From: Candidatus Obscuribacterales bacterium
GTDB taxonomy: Bacteria; Cyanobacteriota; Vampirovibrionia; Obscuribacterales; Obscuribacteraceae
DNA length: 64,000 nt
Direction: 5' to 3'
Assembly (NCBI GenBank): GCA_019637435.1
Contig: JAHBVO010000003.1
Location: 62,001 to 126,000, forward strand
Part shown: one piece after another, positions 33,868 through 41,793 of the stretch
Position numbering within the stretch: the stretch's first letter is position 1
Layout: every line of letters starts with the position of its first letter
Translations under genes and position numbers: made by a program
Notes under the pieces: generated by a model
What the model saw: the letters and a program-made list of their open reading frames with translations, nothing else
Database searches by the model: none
What the model was told of the DNA's origin: nothing

Positions 33868-35277
33868 TCATTCCATCGCCCCAGCGTTGAACCGATTCAC
33901 TAACGGAACAGCCATCGCGCAAACTAGCGAAACGCTGGCGGACAGACACATCAGCGGCGCAATGCTGTTCGCGAACACATGAGTGTAGAGAAATCCGCCC
34001 GTAAGTTGACCAAGCTGTCCGAATCCATTGTAGGTGGCGATCAGGATAGAAAATGCAGTCGCCTCAATCTTGGACGGGCAAACCGTCGAAGCTGCTCCGT
34101 ACAGCGCCAATATCGAAACAGTCGATGCGATTCCCCAGCAGAAGTGAATAACCGACGCTCCAACCACGTTACCGTTCAACAACAGGTAGCCGAGACTGGC
34201 GGCAGAACTCACAAGAGCAGTTGTGACCAACTGCCTCTTAATGCTGAAATGACGCTCAAACAACATCTTGAATAGCAGACCTCCGCAGAGCATGCCGAAC
34301 GACGTGCATGCATTCAGTTGGCCGACAGTCAACTGATCGAACTTCAAAACGTTTGATTCGTAGAAATATAGCGGCACTCCGCATATTGGACTGAGGTTGA
34401 AAATACAGATATAGGCAAGGACAGCGAGGAAACGGGGGGACTTCAGACACGCCAAGAACGCGTCTTTGATCGAAGCAAATTGAAAACCGACGTGATCGGC
34501 TCGCCTTTCCCGCACCACATATAACACCACATACAAAAACAGCAACGGCATTAATCCGGCTAACACGGCGGCATAATTGATAGCGTCGTGGTCACCGAAC
34601 TTACTGCAGAGATAACCACCCAGAGCCACGCACGCGATGTTCGCACTGTAATACGACAGGGATTGTGTACTCCACAGATTCCTGAGAGTTCCGTCGCGCA
34701 GACAGGCTTCTACCGTGAGAGCGTTTAGCACGACGTTTGCAAACGCCATGCCGATACTACCCAGCACCAGAGCCACCATCATCGCTTTAAGATGATCGAG
34801 GAGCGGAACGCAGAGCATAGAGAGCCCTGCCAGAGCACTGGCCAAGAGCAAATAGGAACGCCTGCGATAACCTGCAATTGGAAAAAAGTCCGTGAGAACT
34901 GCATATATCGGTTTGATAATCCATGGCACCATGAGCAGTGACATACATCCGGCTACACTGGCGGCTGTAAGCCCCTCATGCTGCATTAGATAGTACTGAA
35001 GCGGCTGACTCAAAATGCCAAAATGCTGAGAAGCACCCTGAACCACATATGCGGCGACGAAGAAGGCAATCGGCGTAAGCATCGCCTTCCGATCCTCGGA
35101 TACGACCACCCCATCGGCGGCCAGCTTTGTCATGCCTGCAGCGGTCGAATCGTCCTGCGAAGACGAGTAATCGGCGTTGTTCTCAACAGAATTCATAAAC
35201 CCGGGTATCCACTCTGGTTCTTCACCAGATACGCTAACAAACCATTCAAATTTAAACGGTTCCAGTCGCAATGACAT
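33868..35277 (-). CDS. MFS transporter, BT1/folate-biopterin-transporter-like
   Basis: A 469-residue membrane transporter with about 12 hydrophobic segments. The N-terminal part has the BT1/FBT-type features WIIKPIYAVLTDFFPIAGYRRRSYLLL (loop 2-3) and LNALTVEACLRDGTLRNL. A 60-residue hydrophilic N-terminus precedes the first membrane segment; the true start may be an internal ATG (35196, MNSVENNAD). It is the last minus-strand gene of the metal-responsive region. Given the neighbours it may export or import a metal chelate or its precursor; family members carry folates and similar ligands. Unsure. Confidence 0.82.
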   Translation of the reverse strand: MSLRLEPFKFEWFVSVSGEEPEWIPGFMNSVENNADYSSSQDDSTAAGMTKLAADGVVVSEDRKAMLTPIAFFVAAYVVQGASQHFGILSQPLQYYLMQHEGLTAASVAGCMSLLMVPWIIKPIYAVLTDFFPIAGYRRRSYLLLASALAGLSMLCVPLLDHLKAMMVALVLGSIGMAFANVVLNALTVEACLRDGTLRNLWSTQSLSYYSANIACVALGGYLCSKFGDHDAINYAAVLAGLMPLLFLYVVLYVVRERRADHVGFQFASIKDAFLACLKSPRFLAVLAYICIFNLSPICGVPLYFYESNVLKFDQLTVGQLNACTSFGMLCGGLLFKMLFERHFSIKRQLVTTALVSSAASLGYLLLNGNVVGASVIHFCWGIASTVSILALYGAASTVCPSKIEATAFSILIATYNGFGQLGQLTGGFLYTHVFANSIAPLMCLSASVSLVCAMAVPLVNRFNAGAME

Positions 35278-35303
35278 GACACGCTAATAACGTCATTACA
35301 AAG

Positions 35304-35340
35304 CGAAAAGCGACCTGCTTCGATCGCGGGTCGCTTTTCG
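35304..35340 (-). terminator. intrinsic terminator of His-rich protein gene
   Basis: A perfect 12-bp stem CGAAAAGCGACC (35304-35315) with GGTCGCTTTTCG (35329-35340). T-rich on both sides, so it may act in both directions. Confidence 0.85.
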
Positions 35341-35381
35341 TTTCGTACTTCAAAACTCAGGTCAAAAGACCTTCACTGAGA

Positions 35382-35705
35382 CTACTTGCTCAGATTTACT
35401 TTACCGTGGTCATCGCAGTGACCATCATGGTGATGATGAAGGTGACCATCAACGAGATAGCAGGTGTGATCGCCGTGCGGAACGGCTTCGTGTCCGCAGT
35501 CCTTACCGTGAACGTGTCCGGCTTCATGACCTTTGCAGGAGTGGTCGCCGCAGCCGAGCTGATGCTCGTCTACATGATCGCCGTGCTGATGATGGAGGTG
35601 ACCATCGTGGAGATAGTCAGTGTGATCTCCGTGCTGAACAGCAGTATGCCCGCAGGTTGCCGAATGCTTATGCTCGTGATCGCCATGTGTCTTGCAGTTG
35701 CTCAT
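35382..35705 (-). CDS. His/Cys-rich metal-binding protein
   Basis: A 107-residue protein with about one third His, Cys and Asp, built from two related halves: GHTAVQHGDHTDYLHDGHLHH and GHEAVPHGDHTCYLVDGHLHH. HSATCGH, CGDHSCKGH and KDCGH add cysteines. No signal peptide, so a cytoplasmic metal store or chaperone is likely. Ribosome site GGAGTAAGAA precedes the ATG. Three Zur-like operators lie in the 380 bases upstream, so zinc-limitation control is expected. The same kind of protein occurs with Zur-regulated genes in other bacteria. Confidence 0.85.
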   Translation of the reverse strand: MSNCKTHGDHEHKHSATCGHTAVQHGDHTDYLHDGHLHHQHGDHVDEHQLGCGDHSCKGHEAGHVHGKDCGHEAVPHGDHTCYLVDGHLHHHHDGHCDDHGKVNLSK

Positions 35706-35738
35706 TTCTTACTCCGTTTGCGAATTCTGAGATACTAA

Positions 35739-35766
35739 TTTGATAATCAAAACCGTTTTCGATTTC
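35739..35766 (-). promoter_or_regulatory. Zur-like operator 1 of His-rich gene
   Basis: TTTGATAATCAAAACCGTTTTCGATTTC region, 35 bases upstream of the His-rich ATG; contains GATAATC and ACCGTTTTC, shared with the two sites below. Palindromic part: GAAAACnnGTTTTC-like. Confidence 0.5.
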
Positions 35767-35947
35767 AGGCTCGCCGCCTGGGTCGCGCCGAACGCGCAAC
35801 AACTCCCTTTATAATGCACCAATTCGCAACGCGTCAATCGCGCGCCACCACCCACGAGACTAAGGGAAAATGAAGATCATCCAAAGACCGGCTCGATATG
35901 CCCACTTCAGACGAACATAAAATTGCTGGTAAATTTATATTGGACAT

Positions 35948-35966
35948 CGAAAACCGTTTTCATTCC
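35948..35966 (-). promoter_or_regulatory. Zur-like operator 2
   Basis: CGAAAACCGTTTTCATTCC, an inverted repeat GAAAAC-CGTTTTC; second of three related sites upstream of the His-rich gene. Confidence 0.5.
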
Positions 35967-36010
35967 CTCAAAACCGGCTACCGATGCTACAAACGGTGCC
36001 GTTTTACAGA

Positions 36011-36034
36011 ACGATAATCGTTGTCGTTTTCATC
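36011..36034 (-). promoter_or_regulatory. Zur-like operator 3
   Basis: ACGATAATCGTTGTCGTTTTCATC combines CGATAATCG with GTCGTTTTCAT, the half-site also seen at 21839-21859 near the ZIP gene. Confidence 0.5.
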
Positions 36035-36081
36035 AAACTCACCGACTTAGATCCGGTTGCTTTTCAGGATCTGAAATAGAG

Positions 36082-36786
36082 TCAAACAACCCGTCGCGCA
36101 AAGAAACTGACATCGACGCAAGACCATGTGACCAAACGACCGCCGTACTCAAGATCTTCTTTGTAGGGAACGAGTGAAAGCCTGTCCACAAGCCAGCCCT
36201 CGTAATACCTTTGAAGCATTTCGGTAACTTGCTCTTTCGACATCGGGGTTTCCACCCTCGTGTCAATCACCTCACCGGTATCACATGCGGTGACATGACG
36301 GTCGGTTGAAATCGTCAACCGATTAGCACCACCGACTTTAGTACCACGCACAATCTGCTCCAGGAGCCGGTTTACACCCTGCAAGGAACTGCTGTGTTCG
36401 AGAACAGAAACAGATAATATCGCATCATAACTATCTGGCTCTATCTCAATCGCATCCATGTCGATGCATCGACCGAAGATACTCCCCTGCACGTCAAACT
36501 GTTCCGCATAGCCGTGAAGAAGCTCAATAGCTGATTCTAGAACGTCATAACAATCTACATGAACGCCATTCAGCTTCAATTCTCTTGCTATCGGTATCGC
36601 GTTTCGCCCGACACCACATCCGATATCAAGCACTTTCAAGTTCGAGCGTCCGGAAAGAAACGAGACTAAGCGATTAACCTCTTCATCCGGCTTTTGAAGC
36701 CATCCTTCCTCGAACAGCTTATGAGAAGAATAGTAGCTCTCGTGATACCGAATGGTTTCTTCTCGAGCCACTTGATTGAGTTCCAT
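36082..36786 (-). CDS. class I SAM-dependent methyltransferase coupled to the orphan 514-residue protein
   Basis: A 234-residue methyltransferase: motif I VLDIGCGVGRNAIPIA near residue 55, acidic VDCYDVLESAIELL, and motif IV YDAILSVSVLEHSSS. The later part contains GGANRLTISTDRHV and a beta-rich end. GGAGAA precedes the ATG. Its first 68 bases overlap the end of the upstream gene at 36719-38263, so the two proteins are translationally coupled and probably act together. In the metallophore context it may methylate the product; inference. Confidence 0.85.
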   Translation of the reverse strand: MELNQVAREETIRYHESYYSSHKLFEEGWLQKPDEEVNRLVSFLSGRSNLKVLDIGCGVGRNAIPIARELKLNGVHVDCYDVLESAIELLHGYAEQFDVQGSIFGRCIDMDAIEIEPDSYDAILSVSVLEHSSSLQGVNRLLEQIVRGTKVGGANRLTISTDRHVTACDTGEVIDTRVETPMSKEQVTEMLQRYYEGWLVDRLSLVPYKEDLEYGGRLVTWSCVDVSFFARRVV

Positions 36787-38263
36787 GATTCTCCGTCCTT
36801 GTGAAGCGATCCTGTTTCACCACTTCGAACCAGGGCATGGGAACCGCATCGGTGAAGTGATAAGAAGCGCGAGCAGGCAAGACGAGATCGCTGGAAAGCG
36901 CAAGTTCCGAATACAACGATGGCGGAACCCGCATCAAAACACCACTCTGGTCGTATGATCCTTTTTCAACCGTTCCCATCGCATATTCCGGCAACATGAC
37001 GACCGGCAGCTTCCGAATCGCACGAGTGCGTCTCATCATCGGCTTCAACGTGTACGAAAGCTGATGACGAATATTGCTATCGGCAAGAAACGCTGCGAGC
37101 TGTTTCAAACTCTCATAGAGCGAAACTTGACCCAATGCTTCACGGTGACCGGAAACATAATCCCTGACCGCAAGCTGGAATTCGTGGTTATCGAGTGACC
37201 ATTCCGTATGAATTGCGTGCTTCAAAATGTTCCAGATCCAACTGGACGTCACTCGGTGATTTCCATCCGCAACACTATCAAATTCATTGACGACGACCGG
37301 CGCGAAGCCACGCGCAGGAAGGTTCAACAACTCTTGAATCAATCGCTCGGGAACGCACAGTTCGGTTGCGCGAATTTGACTGAGCGGCATAAAACCGACA
37401 TCAAGCCAGGTGTTCGAATACCAACCGGAAGCCACAGGCATGATGCGCGAAACGTAGGTTTCATATCCGGCAAACGATTCCAGCTCAAACAAAAATGGCA
37501 ACAAATTCCGCTCATTCAATCTCGGTCTGGCCTGTTCGATAAGCCGGCTGACTACAGCGATTGCAAACTTGGAATAAACAGGCGCAGGAGTATCGGTCCA
37601 GACTGAGTGAATAAGTTTCAAACACGCAGGCGCAGAATCTTTGGCGTTAATTGCGTTGAAAGCGAGAGAATAGAGCTGTTTCAAATATTCCTGCTTCGCA
37701 GCAGTAAGCTCGTTATCGGTTCTACAATCGACCGCACCGTGCTCGTAGTCCGCCGTGATGAACTGTAGCTTCGGTTTCTCAATGTTCGCCCAGGGCCAGT
37801 AAGGCGTCTCATCGACGGCGGTTTTCATCAAACCGATGCTTCCAAGACCATCCGAAGGCGAGCCTTTCGAGTAGTCAAACAATTGCAGGAACTGTTCGAA
37901 CGCGAGCGAACCGCGATAACGAAATTTTTCATCAGTAGCGCGCGAAAGGACGGTATTTCCCGGGAAAAGCGACAGGATGCGAGGCAAACCACCATCACAC
38001 TCGAGAGCCGCCGAGACGCGGCGCGAGTAGAAGTGGTCCCAAATGCGGACCAGATAGCGCGGCACATCAGACGCGCCAACCGACGCATCAAGCCAGTTGT
38101 AACCGTCGAGGCTACTCAGGTCGTCGTGAGTTTCACCGACTAACGGCAATGATTTTTGCTTGCTGTAAGCTGACAAATCCGGATCGCGAAACACATTGGT
38201 CGTACCGCGACCAACAGCCTGGAAGCCGTATGTTCCGAGAAGTGATGCCGTTGTTGTGACCAT
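36719..38263 (-). CDS. orphan 514-residue protein with ParB/sulfiredoxin-like DGNHR motif
   Basis: A 514-residue soluble protein of no family I recognise. The middle contains VVNEFDSVADGNHRVTSSWIW; DGNHR with a preceding strand is typical of the ParB/sulfiredoxin fold phosphotransferase/nuclease pocket. The rest is mixed alpha/beta, with WDHFYSRRVSAALECDGG near residue 75 and ARASYHFTDAVPMPWFEV near 470. The ATG at 38263 has GGTGGG upstream. It is divergent from the Fur-family gene and overlaps the methyltransferase. In a locus that otherwise lacks a peptide or carboxylate ligase, it is a candidate for the missing assembly enzyme, or for a ParB-fold kinase; both are speculation. Confidence 0.8.
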   Translation of the reverse strand: MVTTTASLLGTYGFQAVGRGTTNVFRDPDLSAYSKQKSLPLVGETHDDLSSLDGYNWLDASVGASDVPRYLVRIWDHFYSRRVSAALECDGGLPRILSLFPGNTVLSRATDEKFRYRGSLAFEQFLQLFDYSKGSPSDGLGSIGLMKTAVDETPYWPWANIEKPKLQFITADYEHGAVDCRTDNELTAAKQEYLKQLYSLAFNAINAKDSAPACLKLIHSVWTDTPAPVYSKFAIAVVSRLIEQARPRLNERNLLPFLFELESFAGYETYVSRIMPVASGWYSNTWLDVGFMPLSQIRATELCVPERLIQELLNLPARGFAPVVVNEFDSVADGNHRVTSSWIWNILKHAIHTEWSLDNHEFQLAVRDYVSGHREALGQVSLYESLKQLAAFLADSNIRHQLSYTLKPMMRRTRAIRKLPVVMLPEYAMGTVEKGSYDQSGVLMRVPPSLYSELALSSDLVLPARASYHFTDAVPMPWFEVVKQDRFTRTENHGTQSSGSRRNHSVSRELLFFS

Positions 38264-38428
38264 TTATTAGACCCACCGAGAAGTGAACCAGGTGAAATTC
38301 CCAGACCGAGAAAAACATCAATTTCATTTTGGGTGAAACCTTGGAAATTGTACAGAGAACTAGTTTTTAGGTTTGTTATAATGCTCGTTTGTGATACCAA
38401 ATGTAAAACTACTCGGTCGAGATTTTTC
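38264..38428. promoter_or_regulatory. divergent promoter region between orphan gene and Fur-family gene
   Basis: A 165-base divergent region. A -10-like TTATAAT occurs around 38376-38382 toward the regulator. TTTCATTTTGGGTGAAA near 38320-38336 is an inverted repeat of the metal-regulator type. Both suggest autoregulation. Confidence 0.4.
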
Positions 38429-38842
38429 ATGGAAACCGCACGAAAAACCCGAGCACAAAGAGCTGTCTTGACGGCACTGAAAGAGCTCCAAAACGCCACC
38501 CCTATGGAGCTTTTCGACCGCATCAATGCTCTGGGAAACTCCAGGCACATTGGTCTCACGAGCGTTTATCGCGCACTCAATTCGCTAGTCGAAAGCGGCG
38601 AATTAAGGCGAGAAAGACTTAATGATACAACCGCGAGATATGGCTTCAACGACAGCGCAAAGACGCACAGCCACCACCTTGTATGCGTCAAGTGCAATGA
38701 AACCAAACCGCTCGATCAGTGTCCTTTTGACGAAAAAGCGATCACGCTGCAAGAAAAGTTCACACCGCTGTATCACAATTTCCAAATCTTCGGAATCTGC
38801 TTCAAATGCGACGAAAGTCCAGTCGTCGCGCCTGCCAACTAG
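38429..38842 (+). CDS. Fur-family metal-responsive regulator (Zur-like)
   Basis: A 137-residue Fur-family repressor. Winged helix: TRAQRAVLTALKELQNATPMELFDRI then HIGLTSVYRALNSLVESGELRRE. Dimerisation domain: HSHHLVCVKCNETKPLDQCPF with CxxC, and FQIFGICFKC with a second CxxC, forming the structural zinc site. The regulatory HSHH and downstream histidines are intact. The ATG at 38429 is chosen for family match. Being embedded among a His-rich protein, an MFS transporter and Zur-like operators, it is likely the zinc sensor, with 47369-47974 the iron sensor; this division is inferred. Confidence 0.9.
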   Translation: METARKTRAQRAVLTALKELQNATPMELFDRINALGNSRHIGLTSVYRALNSLVESGELRRERLNDTTARYGFNDSAKTHSHHLVCVKCNETKPLDQCPFDEKAITLQEKFTPLYHNFQIFGICFKCDESPVVAPAN

Positions 38843-38870
38843 TTGAAACGATTGCTGAGACGAACGGCTG

Positions 38871-38905
38871 AAGAAAAACGACCTCCCGCCTGAGCGGAAG
38901 GCCGT
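38871..38905 (-). terminator. terminator of the metallophore-like operon
   Basis: A 12-position stem (38878-38889 with 38894-38905), with two G-U pairs in minus-strand RNA, a 4-base loop and TTTTTCTTC following on the minus strand. It lies 50 bases after the GNAT stop. Confidence 0.8.
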
Positions 38906-38954
38906 TGAATTGAACGTACGTTGAAAGCCTTTGGCGCCAGCGCTTACGCGCCGA

Positions 38955-40232
38955 CTAGCAAGAGCTGTTTAGCTCTGAGCGAATTAGAGATATGATCTTC
39001 CCGGTCAAATTTGCCGGATACCCATAGACCTTTATCACGCTGTTCGTCTCGCCCGGAAGCGGATTCTTCGCGGCCGCTTCAGGACAGACCCACTGCAAAA
39101 CCAGAAGATCGTGAAACCGATGACTTGCGCCATTAGCTTGGTTCTCATACTGATACAGCGGCAGAATACTATGGAAAACAAAGCCTTCCTTGCGCAAGAA
39201 GTTCGCGATTTCAATCGCCGATGAATGATTGGCTTTGATCGTTGCACGGATAAAGCGCTTGCCGGGCGCGTTTTTCACTTCGTTGATTTTCTCTTTCACG
39301 GTTTTCGCATTCGCGTGAATATCGAACCCGGAGCCGAAGTCGATGTAAGTGTGGGCGTAATCAGGTTTGAAGTCCACCTCGAAGTGATCGCTGCGGTCCG
39401 CGTTTTCACTCTTCTCGTTCACCCGATAATCCAGATGCTCGGCGTACTGGGCAAGAATGTCTCTGCCCAACGACTCATACTCATCCGGTACATAAACAAA
39501 TCGCGGCTTGACCAGCGCGGTCGCCAATTGTTGTTCCGACTCGCTCGCCTTACCGACAACCTGGCGCGACTCCCGAATCAAGGTTTCCGTCAACTCAGAA
39601 TCCGACAGTTTATCCAGGTTGCCGATTCGCCCTCTGAGATTCGGCAACTCCTTCGCGAAACGACCATGCAATTGACCGGCCCAAACAACCGACTCCGGTC
39701 GATCTACAAAAAACACATTCGGATAATGACTGTAACCGAATCCGAGGAAACGGTTGTATCCATGCTTGATGTGCGCTGTTTGAGACGCAAGGTTGTGCGT
39801 CACCATCTCTGTAATGTTCGAGAAGAAAAAGCAATCGTTAATAACTCGCTTGGCGCCTTCAACGAGAATGCTTCCAATTCCCAAACCGCGATACGCGCGA
39901 TCGACCGCCATGCAATTAAACTCGCAAGCTAGCTCGTGCAGCGAATCCGCGATTATGCCTCCAACAATTTCGCCATCAAGCTCAGCGATAAACAAACGGC
40001 GATAAGGACTCTCGACTGTTTCCAAAACGCCTGCAGCACTATAAAGTGACGGATCAGGATATGGCTCGTGACCTTCGGCAGCAACTCCATTTTTCCCTAG
40101 CGCCGCCTCGAACATCGCGGCGACCTTGCGCGCCTTCGCTTCATCAACCAACTCACCTGTCAATTCATAAACCTTACAACGCTGTGCAGCATCGGCTTTT
40201 GTAAGTTTGGAAATAGTCTTAGTCGCGGTCAT
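38955..40232 (-). CDS. GNAT acyltransferase with extra C-terminal domain
   Basis: A 425-residue protein. Residues about 75-150 form a GNAT domain: RRLFIAELDGEIVGGIIAD, then AVDRAYRGLGIGSILVEGA (acetyl-CoA loop R/Q-x-x-G-x-G). The rest (about 200-425) is a second alpha/beta domain with FVYVPDEYESLGRDILAQYAEH and FLRKEGFVFHSILPLYQY, possibly a second, degenerate GNAT. Its start overlaps the stop of the FAD gene by four bases (ATGA), so the two are coupled. It probably acylates an amino group of the pathway product; substrate not predictable. Confidence 0.85.
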   Translation of the reverse strand: MTATKTISKLTKADAAQRCKVYELTGELVDEAKARKVAAMFEAALGKNGVAAEGHEPYPDPSLYSAAGVLETVESPYRRLFIAELDGEIVGGIIADSLHELACEFNCMAVDRAYRGLGIGSILVEGAKRVINDCFFFSNITEMVTHNLASQTAHIKHGYNRFLGFGYSHYPNVFFVDRPESVVWAGQLHGRFAKELPNLRGRIGNLDKLSDSELTETLIRESRQVVGKASESEQQLATALVKPRFVYVPDEYESLGRDILAQYAEHLDYRVNEKSENADRSDHFEVDFKPDYAHTYIDFGSGFDIHANAKTVKEKINEVKNAPGKRFIRATIKANHSSAIEIANFLRKEGFVFHSILPLYQYENQANGASHRFHDLLVLQWVCPEAAAKNPLPGETNSVIKVYGYPANLTGKIISLIRSELNSSC

Positions 40233-41761
40233 GCTCTCACTCCAATCTTTTCTTTAACAACTTTGGCGCAGTTATATCCGGCAATGCCTGTGACGTTGCC
40301 ACCGCCAAAAGTGCCAGCGCCACACAAAAACAGATTTTCCACAGGGCTTCCATATGGCTCACAGCCAGCCAAATTCCGTTTTTCAAAAACATATTCGCCG
40401 GTCAACGGCAAATGCCAACACATCGCAGTCGACGCACCATATCGCGTTTTCAAATCTTCAGGTGTCACTATGAAAGTGTCCGCTATCATCTCTTCGATGT
40501 TAGGCGCAAACGGTTTCAACGCCGCGATAACCGCAGCACGAATGAGCTCCTTCGATGATTCGTTCCACGGCTCGCCGTTGTTCGTCACCGGCATCGTATG
40601 GATGTCGATGTTCATGTGATGCTGTCCAGCAGGGGCGACCGTATCATCTGTGACGGTTGGGAACGCCATCGTCATCATGAGATTCTCGGGCATCTGACCA
40701 TTCGAGACCCGCTTGAAGTCTGATATCACACCATCCACCGGAGGGGCGACGACAATGATGCCCGCGTAATTATGATTCAATGAATCCAGTGTCGGGAAAG
40801 TCGGCAAGCCCTTCAGGAGAAAATGAACTTTGCACGCCGACACCTGAGTCATCGGGGAATTGATTTGCCGGTTCAGCTCGTCGGATAACTGTACACCAGG
40901 AATCAGGTTCTTCAACGTTGAATAAGGGTCGACGTTGGAAACCACAATATCAAACTCCTCGACCGATCCGTCTTCGAGCAAAACGCCCCTGGCGCGCCCA
41001 TCGACAACGTTGATCGAGGAAACTTTTACGCCGGTTTTGATCTTGACGCCGCTCGCCTGAGCACTGCTGGCAATCGATTCGCTGACCTTGCCCATACCGC
41101 CGCGAACCTGTCCCCAGGCGCCTTCGATGCCACACGTCTCCGCGGTGCCGTGATGCATGCAACCAAAAACGCTGCCCTTGTTGGACGCAAAACCTGGTGT
41201 GCAGGTTGCGGCAGCTGCCTTGAGATAAGGATTTTTGCAGTAGTGATCGAAGACGTCGAACAAACTGCCGTCGAAGAGATTGTCGGCGAGTACATTGAGG
41301 TCGTTTTCACGCAATAGATCAACTAGTTGCTGACGGGTGGTTTTCGGCTGATAGTAGTAAGGACCGATCAGAGCCGCGCCTTTTCCCATGTCGGTCCAAA
41401 ACTGTATCCACCCCTTGCGGTCATCTTCGCTAAGCTCACCGGCAGCGATCTTTGATTCGGATCCATCGCGGGGAGTAAACACATAACCATTGTTTGGAAG
41501 CAAAACAATTTCAGCCGGATCGGTCAGGTACGGTTTCAGACCGTGTGCGTCGAGCTTGAGGTCCTCGATAATTTGCCGACGAAACATCCCGTAGTAACTA
41601 GCAACAGTTGAAATCTGATGCCCGGGAAAAATTTCCTCGGTTATGCACAGCCCGCCGACGCGCTCACGCGCTTCGAATACCGTGACATCGAATCCGTCCC
41701 TGGCAAGATATCCGGATAACACCAGACCATTATGACCACCACCGACGATACCGACTTTCAT
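40229..41761 (-). CDS. FAD-dependent oxidoreductase, phytoene-desaturase/PYROXD2-like
   Basis: A 510-residue flavoprotein. The dinucleotide motif is MKVGIVGGGHNGLVLSGYLA at the N-terminus (GxGxxG), with VTVFEARERVGG following and LFLCGAGTFGGGNVTGIAGYNCA at the C-terminus, as in the phytoene desaturase/PYROXD2 group of amine-oxidase-like proteins. No signal peptide. It lies 32 bases after the class-V PLP gene and overlaps the GNAT gene. In this operon it likely oxidises or desaturates an amino-acid-derived intermediate; carotenoid genes are absent, so a carotenoid role is unlikely. Confidence 0.88.
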   Translation of the reverse strand: MKVGIVGGGHNGLVLSGYLARDGFDVTVFEARERVGGLCITEEIFPGHQISTVASYYGMFRRQIIEDLKLDAHGLKPYLTDPAEIVLLPNNGYVFTPRDGSESKIAAGELSEDDRKGWIQFWTDMGKGAALIGPYYYQPKTTRQQLVDLLRENDLNVLADNLFDGSLFDVFDHYCKNPYLKAAAATCTPGFASNKGSVFGCMHHGTAETCGIEGAWGQVRGGMGKVSESIASSAQASGVKIKTGVKVSSINVVDGRARGVLLEDGSVEEFDIVVSNVDPYSTLKNLIPGVQLSDELNRQINSPMTQVSACKVHFLLKGLPTFPTLDSLNHNYAGIIVVAPPVDGVISDFKRVSNGQMPENLMMTMAFPTVTDDTVAPAGQHHMNIDIHTMPVTNNGEPWNESSKELIRAAVIAALKPFAPNIEEMIADTFIVTPEDLKTRYGASTAMCWHLPLTGEYVFEKRNLAGCEPYGSPVENLFLCGAGTFGGGNVTGIAGYNCAKVVKEKIGVRA

Positions 41762-41793
41762 TTTTTACTTCCTAACGGACCTTTCAGTCCCCA

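Noticed and set aside
36719..38263. IucA/IucC siderophore synthetase
   Set aside because: Its length is near the family's, but the expected HPxHP-type and SxRT-like motifs are absent.
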